Assembly: GCA_016342355.1 (NCBI GenBank)
Contig: JAEINP010000017.1
Span: forward strand, 21,698-85,697
Length of the DNA stretch: 64,000 bases
Reading direction: 5' to 3'
From: Desulfatibacillum sp.
GTDB lineage: Bacteria > Desulfobacterota > Desulfobacteria > Desulfobacterales > Desulfatibacillaceae
Shown: positions 24,948 to 35,067 of the stretch, piece after piece
Position numbering within the stretch: position 1 is the first letter of the stretch
Layout of the letters: each line of letters starts with the position of its first letter
Notes under the pieces: model-generated
What the model saw: the letters and a program-made list of their open reading frames with translations, nothing else
What the model was told of the DNA's origin: nothing
Database searches by the model: none
Program-made: the position numbers and the translations under genes

Positions 24948-25001
24948 CTATCTATTATAAAGAGGTGTATATGACAACCCCCCAATAGCATGGGAGACAA
25001 T

Positions 25002-25754
25002 ATGAAGGATAAGTTAAGAGTCGGCGCCTTGATATCGGGCGGCGGAACCAATCTTCAGGCGATTATTGACGCTTGCGAGGCCGAACGTATTAACGCCCGG
25101 GTGGTCTTTGTGGGGTCGGATCAACCCGGGGTCAAAGGTTTGGCAAGGGCTGAAAAACACGGTATTCCCAGTTTTGTCATGGAATACGGTCCCATTCTCC
25201 AGCGACCCTGCGAATACAGGCTCCCGGAGGACCTGGACCTGGACGATGTGGTGAGCAAGCAGCATTTGTTTTCCCGGGACCAAACCCCCGACCGGGCAAG
25301 GGATTATTGTTCGGCCAGAGCCGTTGCCGAAGCAAAACTGCTGGCTGAGATGGAAAAATTTCCGTTTGATATCCTGGTGCTTGCCGGATTCATGCGCATT
25401 TTCTCACCGTATATAATTGACAAAATCAATATCGGGCATGATTTACCCAGAATCATGAACATCCATCCGGCCCTTTTGCCTGCCTTCCCGGGCGTGGACG
25501 GATACGGCGACACCTTCGCCTATGGCTGCAAAGTAGGCGGCTGCACCGTTCATTTTGTGGATTATGGTGAGGATTCCGGTCCCATCATCGGTCAGAAAGC
25601 CTACACCATAGACCCTGGCGATTCGGAAATGGACATCCGGAAAAAAGGCCTGGAACTGGAATGGAAGCTTTACCCCGAATGCGTGGGCCTGTTCGCGGAC
25701 GGCCGCCTTTCCATGGCATCCCGCGGCAAACGGACCGTGGTGGAAATCCGGTAG
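25002..25754 (+). CDS. purN: Phosphoribosylglycinamide formyltransferase
   Basis: Protein of 250 residues; the ATG at 25002 is chosen because GGGAGA lies at a normal distance (another in-frame ATG is at 24990). It transfers formyl from 10-formyl-tetrahydrofolate to GAR in purine synthesis. Visible motifs are ALISGGGTNLQAI near the N-terminus, the active-site NIHPALLPAFPG, and DSGPIIGQKA with the conserved Asp. It is longer than typical PurN (about 190-215 residues): residues about 65-110 contain an extra segment with RPCEYRLPEDLDLDDVVSKQ, before the conserved ILVLAGFMRIFSPYI. It is apparently monocistronic. Confidence 0.9.
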   Translation: MKDKLRVGALISGGGTNLQAIIDACEAERINARVVFVGSDQPGVKGLARAEKHGIPSFVMEYGPILQRPCEYRLPEDLDLDDVVSKQHLFSRDQTPDRARDYCSARAVAEAKLLAEMEKFPFDILVLAGFMRIFSPYIIDKINIGHDLPRIMNIHPALLPAFPGVDGYGDTFAYGCKVGGCTVHFVDYGEDSGPIIGQKAYTIDPGDSEMDIRKKGLELEWKLYPECVGLFADGRLSMASRGKRTVVEIR

Positions 25755-25951
25755 ACGGCGCATCGGCAAATCCATTTTTTCAAACCGGACAGGCATCTGC
25801 CTGAGATTGACGGGAAATACCCGGGTATTATATTCTTTTCAAATTCCAGGGAATGGCGGCGGGAAATGCCGCAGCCGCCTGTTCTCCAATGGAACCAATT
25901 GATTGTTTTAATGTTTTCATCAACCATTTTTTTGGTTGAAGGAGGGTTCCC

Positions 25952-27604
25952 ATGGCTTTGCATCCCCTGGCCGGTAAAAAGGCTCCCAGGAACATGCTGG
26001 AAAACATTCCCAGGCTGGTGACGGAGTATTATGCGTCCCGGCCAGACCCCGCCAATCCCCTGGAACAGGTCTCCTTCGGGACGTCCGGGCACCGGGGATC
26101 CTCCGCCCTCAACAGTTTCAATGAGGACCACATTCTTGCCGTGTCCCAGGCGATTTGCCAATACCGGGCAGCCAAAAAGATAAACGGCCCCCTGTTCCTG
26201 GGTATGGACACCCACGCTCTTTCCGAGCCCGCCTTTGCCACGGCACTGGAGGTGTTCGCGGCCAACAGGCAGCATGTGGTCATCCAGGAAGGCCGCACCT
26301 ATACCCCCACGCCGGTCATCTCCCATGCCATACTGGTTCATAACCGGTCCGGCAAGGGAGGCACAGCCGACGGCGTGGTCATCACCCCCTCCCACAATCC
26401 TCCCGGTGACGGCGGAATTAAGTACAACCCCCCAGAAGCCGGACCCGCGGGCAGTGAAATCACCAAAGTTATCCAGGACCGGGCCAATGAAATCATGAAG
26501 AACGGGCTTAAGAGCGTCAAAAGGATTTCCTTGAAAAAGGCCCTGGCCGCAGAAACCACGGAGGAAAGGGATTACCTGGTTCCCTATGTGGACGATTTAA
26601 AAAATGTCCTGGACATGGAAGCCATTTCCAGGGCCGGGCTGCGTATAGGCTCAGACCCCTTGGGAGGTTCGGGCCTGGCTTTCTGGGAAGTGATTGCAGC
26701 CAGATACAAGATAGCCATTGATGTGGTAAATCCCAACCTGGACCCCTCCTTTGCCTTCATGACCCTGGACAAGGACGGCAAAATCCGCATGGATTGCTCG
26801 TCTCCCTATGCCATGGCCGGACTGATCGGCCTGAAGGACAATTTTGACATCGCCTTTGGAAATGATCCCGACTTTGACCGCCACGGCATCGTGACCAAAA
26901 GCGCCGGGCTCATGAACCCCAATCATTACCTCGCCGTGGCGTGCTGGTACCTTTTTTCCAACCGGCCCCAGTGGAAGCCGTCCGCGGGAATCGGCAAGAC
27001 CCTGGTTTCCAGTTCCATGCTGGACAGGGTGGCCCACGCCCTCAATCGCCCAATCTGCGAAGTGCCGGTAGGCTTTAAGTGGTTTACCCAAGGCCTCATT
27101 AGCGGAGACTTCGCCTTTGCCGGGGAGGAAAGCGCCGGCGCCTCCTTTTCCCGGTTGGACGGGACGGTCTGGACCACGGACAAGGACGGATTCATCATGG
27201 ATCTGCTGGCCGCAGAAATCACCGCAAAGACTGACACGGATCCGGGCCTTATATACAAGGACCTGGAGGCCCGCTTTGGCAGCCCGGTTTACAGCCGCAT
27301 GGACGCCCCTGCTTCTCCCAGACAAAAGGATGTGCTCAAGGCCCTGACTCCGGACATGGTGGAAGGCAATGAACTGGCGGGCGAAACCATCGAGGCCAAG
27401 CTGACCAATGCTCCCGGTAATGGGGCCGCCATCGGAGGCCTGAAGGTCATCACAAAAAACGGCTGGTTTGCGGCTCGGCCTTCGGGAACCGAGGACATTT
27501 ACAAAATTTATACCGAGAGCTTTTTGGGCCAGGATCACCTGAAACAAATTCAGGAACAGGCCCGGGCCATGGTTTCCAAGGCCTTTAAGTCAGCAGGCGT
27601 TTAA
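25952..27604 (+). CDS. pgm: Phosphoglucomutase (alpha-D-glucose-phosphate specific)
   Basis: Protein of 550 residues, normal for bacterial Pgm. It interconverts glucose-1-phosphate and glucose-6-phosphate. Motifs: [20 protein letters not shown] at the N-terminus, the phosphoserine loop [17 protein letters not shown], the metal-binding [10 protein letters not shown], the sugar-specificity segment [11 protein letters not shown], and the phosphate-binding [24 protein letters not shown] precedes the ATG. It stands alone between purN and the TPR-SPOR gene. Confidence 0.96.
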   Translation: MALHPLAGKKAPRNMLENIPRLVTEYYASRPDPANPLEQVSFGTSGHRGSSALNSFNEDHILAVSQAICQYRAAKKINGPLFLGMDTHALSEPAFATALEVFAANRQHVVIQEGRTYTPTPVISHAILVHNRSGKGGTADGVVITPSHNPPGDGGIKYNPPEAGPAGSEITKVIQDRANEIMKNGLKSVKRISLKKALAAETTEERDYLVPYVDDLKNVLDMEAISRAGLRIGSDPLGGSGLAFWEVIAARYKIAIDVVNPNLDPSFAFMTLDKDGKIRMDCSSPYAMAGLIGLKDNFDIAFGNDPDFDRHGIVTKSAGLMNPNHYLAVACWYLFSNRPQWKPSAGIGKTLVSSSMLDRVAHALNRPICEVPVGFKWFTQGLISGDFAFAGEESAGASFSRLDGTVWTTDKDGFIMDLLAAEITAKTDTDPGLIYKDLEARFGSPVYSRMDAPASPRQKDVLKALTPDMVEGNELAGETIEAKLTNAPGNGAAIGGLKVITKNGWFAARPSGTEDIYKIYTESFLGQDHLKQIQEQARAMVSKAFKSAGV

Positions 27605-27755
27605 GCCAAAAATCATTCTGTTGCATTTAAGCAACATGGTCGGCTCAGGGGAGATTCCGCCCAAGGGATATGGTGCACCCTGGCAACCCAGAGGTCTAAA
27701 AATGTGATTTGCTTCACACAACAGCCGGAAAACCTACAAAATTCCGTCATTAACG

Positions 27756-27784
27756 TTGACTTTCTTCGCTTCGTTTCGTATACT
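27756..27784 (+). promoter_or_regulatory. Sigma70-like promoter of the TPR-SPOR gene
   Basis: TTGACT (27756-27761) and TATACT (27779-27784) are separated by exactly 17 bases, 75 bases before the start codon. Confidence 0.65.
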
Positions 27785-27858
27785 CCTATCCTGTGGAGTA
27801 CAATTATTTCGTCCGTTGTTACTTTTTTTTTACCTTCCATCACGGTCCGGGGGATAAC

Positions 27859-29211
27859 ATGAAGAAACCATCAGCCATCCGATATATTGCTGTGGCAATT
27901 GCCTTTTTCGTGGTTGGCCTGACGCCCTTGACATCCTGGTCAGCGGACAAGAGCCAGGCTGGCGCCCTGTTAGATAAAGGCCTCATGGCCTATGACGCCA
28001 AGCAATATGACCAAGCTATTGATATCTGGACCGAGTCCCTGGCCGTAGACCCTTCCCAGCATAAAGTCTACTTCAACAGGGGCATGGCATGGTTTAAATT
28101 GGGCCAAAATCCCAAAGCCCTGGCTGATTTTACCCAGGCCATAGAAAAAAATCCCGACTATGCTGCGGCTTATACCTCCCGGGGTTATTTATGGAACAAA
28201 ATCGGAGAATACGAGAAGGCCAAAGGCGACTTTATAAGCGCCCTCACCTCCAATCCCGACATGGCCGATCCCTATTACCAACTGGCGCGTATTTATGCCT
28301 TGTGTCCGAACGAAAAATATCGGGACGGCGAACAAGCGGTTATGTGGGCCCTGAAAACCCGGGAACTGCGGAACGACCCACAAACCGCAATGCTCCTGGC
28401 CGCAGCCTATGCGGAAAACGGGAATTTCAAGGATGCCATCACCACTCAGCAACAGGCCATTGACTGGCTCCGCCGTGAAAATATGGTCTACGCGTTGGAA
28501 GGCGCCCAGGCCCAATTGGCGCGATACAAGGAAAACAGGCCCCTGATTGATCGGCAGTTGGAAGAGGAAGAAGTCAAAGATTCCTATACAGCAGCGCCCA
28601 AGCCCGCCCCTGCTCCCGTTGCATCAGGTTTTACCGAAAAACCTGTGGAAACGGCTGAGGTTAAAACCCCACCTGCTCCGGCCCCCAAACCTGCTCCGGC
28701 GGCAACTCCGGTTCCTGCCCCGGCCCAATCGGACAAGGGCGCTTACCATGCAGCCCAGGCCTATCCCTATGTCATACAGGTCAGTGCTTACAAGGATTCC
28801 AAAAAGGCCAACGACGTTGCCCTGGACCTCAAGCATAAAGGCGATGCAGCCTTTACCGCCCATGCCATCATTCCTGAAAAAGGGGAGTGGTACCGGGTTT
28901 TTGTGGGGTATTATCCCTCCATGGCCGAATGCAAGGCTGCGGTTAACGACTTAAAGGCCCGGCATTTCACCTATGCCATGCCCACTAAAAAACCCTGGAC
29001 TGTGTCCGTGGGAGACTATAACAATGAGCAAGCCCTGAACAATATGGAAAAGGCCCTCCTTGCCAAAGGCTACCTGACCTACCGCCTGGAGGGAACCGGG
29101 GGAAGCGCCACCCGCCTTGCCATCGGAGCCTATGGCACCGCCAAGGAAGCCAACCGGATGAGCCAGGAAATCCAGAACGACGGCTTTCCCGTGCAGGTGG
29201 TAAAACGCTGA
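27859..29211 (+). CDS. Exported TPR protein with C-terminal SPOR domains
   Basis: Protein of 450 residues. The start at 27859 gives a clean signal peptide (MKKPSAIRYIAVAIAFFVVG, ending WSA|DK); GGGGGAT precedes it. Tetratricopeptide repeats occupy about residues 30-220 (AYDAKQYDQAIDIWTESLAV, then VYFNRGMAWFKLGQNPKALA). A Pro/Ala-rich linker follows at about 245-290. Then come one or two SPOR-like domains (YPYVIQVSAYKDSKKANDVA; KKPWTVSVGDYNNEQALNNM; RLAIGAYGTAKEANRMSQEI). SPOR domains bind denuded peptidoglycan, so this is probably a periplasmic cell-wall or division-associated scaffold. Confidence 0.85.
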   Translation: MKKPSAIRYIAVAIAFFVVGLTPLTSWSADKSQAGALLDKGLMAYDAKQYDQAIDIWTESLAVDPSQHKVYFNRGMAWFKLGQNPKALADFTQAIEKNPDYAAAYTSRGYLWNKIGEYEKAKGDFISALTSNPDMADPYYQLARIYALCPNEKYRDGEQAVMWALKTRELRNDPQTAMLLAAAYAENGNFKDAITTQQQAIDWLRRENMVYALEGAQAQLARYKENRPLIDRQLEEEEVKDSYTAAPKPAPAPVASGFTEKPVETAEVKTPPAPAPKPAPAATPVPAPAQSDKGAYHAAQAYPYVIQVSAYKDSKKANDVALDLKHKGDAAFTAHAIIPEKGEWYRVFVGYYPSMAECKAAVNDLKARHFTYAMPTKKPWTVSVGDYNNEQALNNMEKALLAKGYLTYRLEGTGGSATRLAIGAYGTAKEANRMSQEIQNDGFPVQVVKR

Positions 29212-29240
29212 TCATTATTCCCAAAAATTGCTAAACTCCA

Positions 29241-29277
29241 AAGGGGCCGGGATTCATTTCCCGGCCCCTTTTTTTTG
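29241..29277 (+). terminator. Rho-independent terminator after the TPR-SPOR gene
   Basis: GGGGCCGGGA pairs with TCCCGGCCCC and is followed by eight T, about 30 bases after the stop codon. Confidence 0.9.
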
Positions 29278-29445
29278 TAAAGGAATGACGGACCCGGGCG
29301 GCATGGTTTTTCGGGTAGCTGCGGCAACCCCACGCCCGGGTCCCAAGGAACAAGCGCCTTTGAAAAGGCCGCGGCACTCCGTCCTGGGCTTTTTGATGCT
29401 CAATCTTCAACACCCGGTAAATAAAGGTAAAATTTCCCCTTTCCC

Positions 29446-29474
29446 TTGCCACTTGCCTTAAAAAGAATTAGAAT
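29446..29474 (+). promoter_or_regulatory. Sigma70-like promoter of the activase gene cluster
   Basis: TTGCCA (29446-29451) and TAGAAT (29469-29474) are separated by 17 bases and lie 42 bases before the activase start. Confidence 0.5.
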
Positions 29475-29515
29475 CACCGCTAACGACGAAAAACAATTCA
29501 GCGGGAGTTCAAAAA

Positions 29516-32500
29516 ATGGAAAACTGTTTCCTGGGAATAGATGTGGGGTCCGTGTCGGTTTCCGTGGCTTTGGTCACGCAAGATAAAATGGTGGTTAACA
29601 CCGCCTATGCCTTTCACCACGGCGATGTGGCGGGCTGCCTGGGCAAAATCCTGGACCAGGGTTTTGACCTTTCGGCTGTCCGTGCCATTGCCGCCACCAC
29701 GTCCACGCCCGGCTTTGTGAACGCGGACACCCGGATAGACAATCGGGTCGCCACCATTGCGGGCGTTAAGGTTTTTCACCCGGACGTACGGTCCATCTTG
29801 ATTGTGGGAGCGGAAAAATTCGGCCTGATCCTTTTTGACGAGCAGGGCGATTACACCGGCTACAAATCCAATACCTCCTGCGCGGCGGGTACCGGCAGCT
29901 TTCTGGATCAGCAGGCAAACCGGCTGAACCTTGCGGGTATCGAAGACCTGTGCCTGGTTGCCCTGACCAACCAGGGAGGCATCCCGAAAATCGCCTCCCG
30001 ATGTGCGGTTTTCGCAAAAACCGATCTGGTCCACGCCCAGCAGGAGGGTTATTCGTTACCGGAAATCTGCGACGGCCTGTGCATGGGATTGGCGAAAAAC
30101 ATCGCCGACACCCTCACCAGCAGGCACGGCCAGGTTTTGGAGCCCCTCATTTTTGTGGGCGGGGTATCCAAGAACAAGGCGGTTCAGCGGCATTTGGAAA
30201 GCCTTATGGGGAAAATAATCACGCCCGACGCCACCGGCGTGTATCCCGCCATAGGCGCTGCCTGCATCCTGGCGGAGGAAAACATCCAAGCCTCCGGAAC
30301 CTGGACTGCGGCCTCCCTCATTAAGGATCGGGAGGAACTCACGACTTCCTTTACTTCGCCCCTGGAATTGTCCCTGTCCGTCCATCCTGATTTTGGCTCC
30401 CATGCTTATTTGTATCCCCAGGAAAAAGAAAAAACCCCGGAAAGCGTGGAAGTGGATGTGTACACCCCCGATCTGCCCCGGAACGCCACCCTGTTCATGG
30501 GGCTGGATATCGGCTCCACCAGCACCAAGACCGTGTTCACCCTGCCGGACGGCGCGGTGGCCGCCGGTTTTTACACCCGCACGGCCGGACGGCCCCTGAC
30601 CGCCACCCAGCGCATTTTCAAGGCCATGGATCATTTTCTCCGGGAATACGCCCCGGACGCCGCAATCGCCGGTGCCGCAACCACAGGCTCGGGCAGGAAG
30701 TTCATTGGGCAGATCATTGGGGCTGACCTGGTCTTGGACGAAATCACGGCCCACGCCCGGGCCGCCTGCCAACTGGAACCTTTGGTGGACACCATCATTG
30801 AAATCGGAGGCCAGGATTCCAAATTTACCTGCCTGAAAAACGGGTCCGTGGTTTTTTCCACCATGAACACCGTGTGCGCGGCGGGTACGGGCTCCTTTGT
30901 GGAGGAACAGGCCCAGCGCCTGGGATGCCCTTTGGAAGACTATTCGGCCCGGGCCATGGGGAGGCAGGCCCCCGTGACCAGTGACCGGTGCACGGTTTTT
31001 ATGGAAAGGGACATTAATTATTTCCTGGCGTCCGGGTGCACCAAGGACGAAATGCTGGCTTCCACCCTCCATTCCATCTGCGAGAACTATCTCACCAAGG
31101 TGGCCACGGCCAGCAGGATAGGGGACAGGATCATTTTCACAGGGGCCACGGCCAAGAACAAGGCCCTGGTCGCCGCCTTTGAACAAAAACTTGGCAAGCC
31201 CATTTTGGTGTCCAAATATTGCCACCTGACAGGGGCCTTGGGCGCGGCCCTGGCCCTGGCCGACTCCCCGGCTCTGGAATCCCGGTTTGCGGGCATGGAT
31301 CTCTATAAGAAGGACATCCCCGTGGAGTCCGAGGTCTGCCAGTTGTGCACCAACCATTGCAAGATCACCAAAGCCATGATCAATGGCCGCACCTCCGCCT
31401 TTGGCTTTTTGTGCGGCAGGGATTACGATACCCAAAAAAAGGTGGATTCCAACACATCCGGCTTTGACCTGTTCAGGGAAAGAAAAAATCTCCACGCCTT
31501 CACCCCTGCGGCGAAGCAGGGGCCGGTGGTGGGCATTCCATCCGCTTTGCATGTGTTTGACGACGTGACTATGTGGCGCAGGTTTTTCGATCACTTGGGC
31601 ATACGAACCATCACCAGCAGCGCCTATAAAACCGCCATCAAGGACGGGAAAAGCCTGTGCCGGACCGATTTTTGCGCTCCCATAACCGCCCTGCACGGCC
31701 ATGCCAGTCATTTGCTGTCCAAGGCGGAGTTTGTGTTCATGCCCTTTTACCTGGAGCAAAAGCAAAACACCCGCAAGGTCAGACGCCAGTATTGCTATTA
31801 CACCCAATATGCCCCGGCCCTGGCCGAATCCGTGGGAGACCGGGACCGCTTCTTAACCCCTTTGGTGAACTATGTGTACAGTCCTTGGCATGTCAAAAAA
31901 CAGCTTTATGAGATGCTAAAAAAAATCCCCGGGACAGACATCGGGTTCATGAAGGTGTCCGAAGCCTATGACCTGGCCCAGGAAGAAAAAAACGCCCGCC
32001 AGGAAGCGTTGCAGGGCATGTACGAAAAATTTTCCTCCCCGGATAACCTGAACGTGGTGCTTCTGGGCAGGCCCTACACCATTTTAAGCCCGGGCATGAA
32101 CAAGAACATCCCGGGCATTTTTTCCTCCATGGGCATCCGTACTTTTTATTCCGACATGGTAAAGACACAGGGCAAGGACCTCTCCCAGATCAGGGAAATC
32201 CTGGACACTCTCCATTGGCACTATGCATCCAAAATCCTGGAAACAGCCGCCGCCGTGGCCCAAACCGAAGGGGCTTATCCGGTGTTTATCACCTCTTTCC
32301 GGTGCTCCCCCGACGCCTTTGTGACCGATTATTTCAAACGGGTCATGGAAGCCCATGGCAAGCCCTATCTGGTGCTTCAACTGGACGAGCATGATTCCGC
32401 CGTGGGGTACGAAACCCGCATTGAGGCGGCCATCAGGTCCTTTAGGAACCATTTTGAACAAACCCGCCGACCTGCTGTTTCGTCTCTCCCGCCCATGACC

Positions 32501-33718
32501 TTCGCCAAAGAGGAATACGTGGACGGCAAAACCCTGGTTATTCCCAATTGGGACCCCATCGCCATGCCTCTGGTGGCGGCCGTGCTCCAGGGCCGGGGAA
32601 TCGACGCCCGGCTTTTGGAGGAAAGCGAGCCGGTTATCATGAAAAGCATGCGCCACAACACCGGCCAGTGCGTGCCCATGAACGTCATCGCCGAGGAATT
32701 CCGGGAATATGTCACCAAGCATGACCTGGACCCGGCCAAGACCCTCTTGTGGGCGCCCGAGGGAAAATGGGCGTGCAACCTGGGTGTCTTTCCCCTGTAT
32801 CTTAAGAACGCCATCAACAGCATGGGCGGGGGCATGGAAAAGGCTGGAGTCTACGCCGGAAACGCCTCGTTCATGGATATATCCGTCAAACTGCCGGTTT
32901 CCATTTATCTGTGCTATCTATTGGGCGGTCTGGTTAATAGGGTCGGGTGCGCCATCCGTCCCTATGAAACTGTGCCGGGAATGACCGACGCCATCCTGGA
33001 CCGGTCCCTCAGCCATTTGGCCGAGGCTTTTTTCAACAATTCCGGCGAATACGAAGCCGCTGAAAAAGTGGTCACATGGTTTCAAAGCATTCCTGTTAAT
33101 CGCACGAACCGGCCCAAGGCCGCCATCATGGGCGATATGTACGTGGTGGATAACCACGTCATGAACCAGAACCTGGTCCGCTTTATTGAAGCCAACGGGG
33201 GCGAGGCCGTCACCACACCGTACAGTTCCCACCTCAAGATGATTGCCGGGGCCTATCTGCGGCGTTGGTTCATGGAAGGCCTTTACCTGAGCGCCATATC
33301 CTCCAAGGCATTCCTTGCCGCTTCGGTCCAGATAGAAAAGAAATACAATCGTTTGTTCGCTCAGTTGTTGGGCGAGCAGAACGAAAGTTTCGAAGAGCCC
33401 TTTACGGAAATCCTGCCCAAATACGGGGTGCTTCGCGAAAACACAGGAGAGACCATGGACAACATCGTCAAGGCCTGGTACTTGAAAAGGCAATATCCGG
33501 ATTTGGCGTTGATCATCCACACCACTCCGGCGTTTTGTTGCCCCTCCATGGTCACGGAGGCCTTGGCCCATAAAATCGAGGAGATTACCGGCGTGCCTTT
33601 TGTTTCTGTAACCTACGATGGCACTGGCGGCAGCAAGAACGACGCCATCATCCCCTATTTGAAATATCCCAAAACCAAAACACCTCCCATGCCCGAGGAA
33701 ACCAGGAGAGTGTATTGA
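29516..33718 (+). CDS. Giant acyl-CoA dehydratase activase: two BadF/BcrA-type ATPase domains fused to DUF2229 and HgdB-like regions
   Basis: Protein of 1400 residues. ATPase domain 1 (about 4-255) starts FLGIDVGSVSVSVALV and has CAAGTGSFLDQQ (Cys122) and SRCAVFAKTD (Cys163). Domain 2 (about 326-590) starts MGLDIGSTSTKTV and has EIGGQDSK, CAAGTGSFVEEQ and SDRCTVFMERD. In the activator HgdC the equivalent two Cys per subunit hold one [4Fe-4S] across a homodimer, so this chain may form a pseudo-dimer on its own. The second half has a Cys-rich CQLCTNHCKITKAM segment (DUF2229 type), SLCRTDFCAPITALHGH, and an HgdB-like end. The family is known but of uncertain reaction: ATP-driven electron transfer to a radical dehydratase or reductase is expected. 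It overlaps the next gene. Confidence 0.88.
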   Translation: MENCFLGIDVGSVSVSVALVTQDKMVVNTAYAFHHGDVAGCLGKILDQGFDLSAVRAIAATTSTPGFVNADTRIDNRVATIAGVKVFHPDVRSILIVGAEKFGLILFDEQGDYTGYKSNTSCAAGTGSFLDQQANRLNLAGIEDLCLVALTNQGGIPKIASRCAVFAKTDLVHAQQEGYSLPEICDGLCMGLAKNIADTLTSRHGQVLEPLIFVGGVSKNKAVQRHLESLMGKIITPDATGVYPAIGAACILAEENIQASGTWTAASLIKDREELTTSFTSPLELSLSVHPDFGSHAYLYPQEKEKTPESVEVDVYTPDLPRNATLFMGLDIGSTSTKTVFTLPDGAVAAGFYTRTAGRPLTATQRIFKAMDHFLREYAPDAAIAGAATTGSGRKFIGQIIGADLVLDEITAHARAACQLEPLVDTIIEIGGQDSKFTCLKNGSVVFSTMNTVCAAGTGSFVEEQAQRLGCPLEDYSARAMGRQAPVTSDRCTVFMERDINYFLASGCTKDEMLASTLHSICENYLTKVATASRIGDRIIFTGATAKNKALVAAFEQKLGKPILVSKYCHLTGALGAALALADSPALESRFAGMDLYKKDIPVESEVCQLCTNHCKITKAMINGRTSAFGFLCGRDYDTQKKVDSNTSGFDLFRERKNLHAFTPAAKQGPVVGIPSALHVFDDVTMWRRFFDHLGIRTITSSAYKTAIKDGKSLCRTDFCAPITALHGHASHLLSKAEFVFMPFYLEQKQNTRKVRRQYCYYTQYAPALAESVGDRDRFLTPLVNYVYSPWHVKKQLYEMLKKIPGTDIGFMKVSEAYDLAQEEKNARQEALQGMYEKFSSPDNLNVVLLGRPYTILSPGMNKNIPGIFSSMGIRTFYSDMVKTQGKDLSQIREILDTLHWHYASKILETAAAVAQTEGAYPVFITSFRCSPDAFVTDYFKRVMEAHGKPYLVLQLDEHDSAVGYETRIEAAIRSFRNHFEQTRRPAVSSLPPMTFAKEEYVDGKTLVIPNWDPIAMPLVAAVLQGRGIDARLLEESEPVIMKSMRHNTGQCVPMNVIAEEFREYVTKHDLDPAKTLLWAPEGKWACNLGVFPLYLKNAINSMGGGMEKAGVYAGNASFMDISVKLPVSIYLCYLLGGLVNRVGCAIRPYETVPGMTDAILDRSLSHLAEAFFNNSGEYEAAEKVVTWFQSIPVNRTNRPKAAIMGDMYVVDNHVMNQNLVRFIEANGGEAVTTPYSSHLKMIAGAYLRRWFMEGLYLSAISSKAFLAASVQIEKKYNRLFAQLLGEQNESFEEPFTEILPKYGVLRENTGETMDNIVKAWYLKRQYPDLALIIHTTPAFCCPSMVTEALAHKIEEITGVPFVSVTYDGTGGSKNDAIIPYLKYPKTKTPPMPEETRRVY

Positions 33719-34521
33719 AAAACTTCGTCCGGGCGGCGGTATTGGTTCTGTTGGTGTTGCTGATTCCTGGCTGCATCTCCAAATTGGTTTATCATCCCAC
33801 CCGGGACTTTCAATATACCCCTCAGGATATAGGCCTGGCCTTCGAGGAAGTGTTCCTGGAAAGCACCCGGGGAAATGAAATTCACGGATGGTATGTGCCC
33901 TGCCAGAACGCCCGGGCTACGGTGCTGTTTTGCCATGGCAACGCAGGCAACATCAGTCACCGTATTTCCCATGTGAAAATTTTTCATGACCTGTCCCTGT
34001 CCCTGTTGATTTTCGATTACCAGGGCTTTGGGAAAAGCCAGGGCAACCCCTCGGAGCAAGCCACCTATGACGACGCCCGGGCCGGTTGGGATTTTCTTGT
34101 TAAGGAAAAAGGCGCTCTGCCGGAAGACATCGTGATTTTCGGCAAGTCCCTTGGCGGGGCCATTGCCATTGAACTGGCCGCGGAGGTTCAACCCGGCGCC
34201 TTGTTCGTGGATTCCTCGTTCACCTCCACCTATGACGTTGCCAAGGCCCATTATGGTTGGGCGCCTCGTTTTTTGTTGAGGAACTACCCCTACGACTCCA
34301 TTTCCCGGATTTCCAAGCTACAGGCTCCGGTTTGTTTTTTCCACAGCCAACTGGACGACGTCATCCCCTACGAACAAGGCGTGGCCCTGTTCCAGGCGGC
34401 GCCTGAACCCAAGGCATTTGTAGAGTTATCCGGCTCCCATAACGACGGGTTTGTGAAATCCCTGGATCTTTATTCGAAGGCCATAGACGCATTTATAAAA
34501 GAACACATGGAAGATTTATGA
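33715..34521 (+). CDS. Lipoprotein alpha/beta hydrolase
   Basis: Protein of 268 residues. It starts at a TTG that overlaps the activase stop (TTGA), with AGGAGA upstream. A lipoprotein signal peptide ends in LLIPGC, with the lipid Cys at about 20. Catalytic triad candidates are Ser in IFGKSLGGAIA (about 143), Asp in HSQLDDVIPYEQ (about 214) and His in ELSGSHNDGF (about 240). The fold resembles the BEM46/DUF-type alpha/beta hydrolases found in bacterial envelopes. Substrate unknown, esterase or thioesterase plausible. Coupling to the activase could be functional or just operonic. Confidence 0.88.
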   Translation: MKNFVRAAVLVLLVLLIPGCISKLVYHPTRDFQYTPQDIGLAFEEVFLESTRGNEIHGWYVPCQNARATVLFCHGNAGNISHRISHVKIFHDLSLSLLIFDYQGFGKSQGNPSEQATYDDARAGWDFLVKEKGALPEDIVIFGKSLGGAIAIELAAEVQPGALFVDSSFTSTYDVAKAHYGWAPRFLLRNYPYDSISRISKLQAPVCFFHSQLDDVIPYEQGVALFQAAPEPKAFVELSGSHNDGFVKSLDLYSKAIDAFIKEHMEDL

Positions 34522-35057
34522 AGATAAAAATTTGTATTATGGCGGCGGCCCTGGTTTTTGTGTTCGGGGCCGTCTTTTCATCTTATGCCGAGGACTCCAG
34601 GCAGGAGGCCATGGACCTTCTGGCCGAGGCCCGTGTGGAAAGATGCCGCATTTGCGTGGAAAAGCTCCGGGCCAAGGCATTCAAAATGCTGGACTATGTG
34701 TATTATCCGGGTCTGGAAATCGCCTCGACCGAATCCTGTGTGTTTGAAAAATCAGAGTTGGAAAATCAGCTTGTTCTGAACTGCAATGGGGAAACGCCCA
34801 GCAATCCCGACTATCCCCGTGTGACCTTTCTGTTTCATACCCGGGAGACTCATCTGGTGGGCATTGACCCCCAGGATTACACTTCGGATGGCATGGCTGA
34901 AACAATCCGCAACGCCCCGGAGGGAGCCAGGTTTGCAGGCCGGATTCTTATCGTGGCATATCTATACGGAGACGGGGACGGATTCAACCTTTACCCGTCC
35001 TCCAATCATCTTCAGGTTCATTGTAAAATTGAAAATGCAGAAGTGGTTCAGGAGTAA
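34518..35057 (+). CDS. Small exported protein of unknown function
   Basis: Protein of 179 residues with a clear signal peptide (MKIKICIMAAALVFVFGAVF, ending SYA|ED). It overlaps the hydrolase by four bases (ATGA), so it is translationally coupled. The mature part has four Cys (RCRICVEKL, ESCVFEK, LNCNG), plus one near the C-terminus (VHCKIENAEV). I recognise no domain. It is the last gene of the activase-hydrolase unit. Confidence 0.75.
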   Translation: MKIKICIMAAALVFVFGAVFSSYAEDSRQEAMDLLAEARVERCRICVEKLRAKAFKMLDYVYYPGLEIASTESCVFEKSELENQLVLNCNGETPSNPDYPRVTFLFHTRETHLVGIDPQDYTSDGMAETIRNAPEGARFAGRILIVAYLYGDGDGFNLYPSSNHLQVHCKIENAEVVQE

Positions 35058-35067
35058 GAAAAAATTC

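Noticed and set aside
25816..25829. 14-bp palindrome AATACCCGGGTATT upstream of pgm
   Set aside because: No promoter could be paired with it, so it is not called as an operator; chance is possible in this GC-rich spacer.
25670..27547. Long open frames on the minus strand opposite purN and pgm
   Set aside because: They mirror strongly coding plus-strand genes with complete family motifs and show no protein family pattern or ribosome sites of their own.
27618..27635. TGTTGC/GCAACA hairpin after pgm as a terminator
   Set aside because: The stem is only six base pairs and no T-run follows.
30056..31807. 583-codon open frame antisense to the giant activase gene
   Set aside because: High-GC codon bias of the sense gene creates antisense open frames; the translated sequence has no recognisable motif and no start signal.
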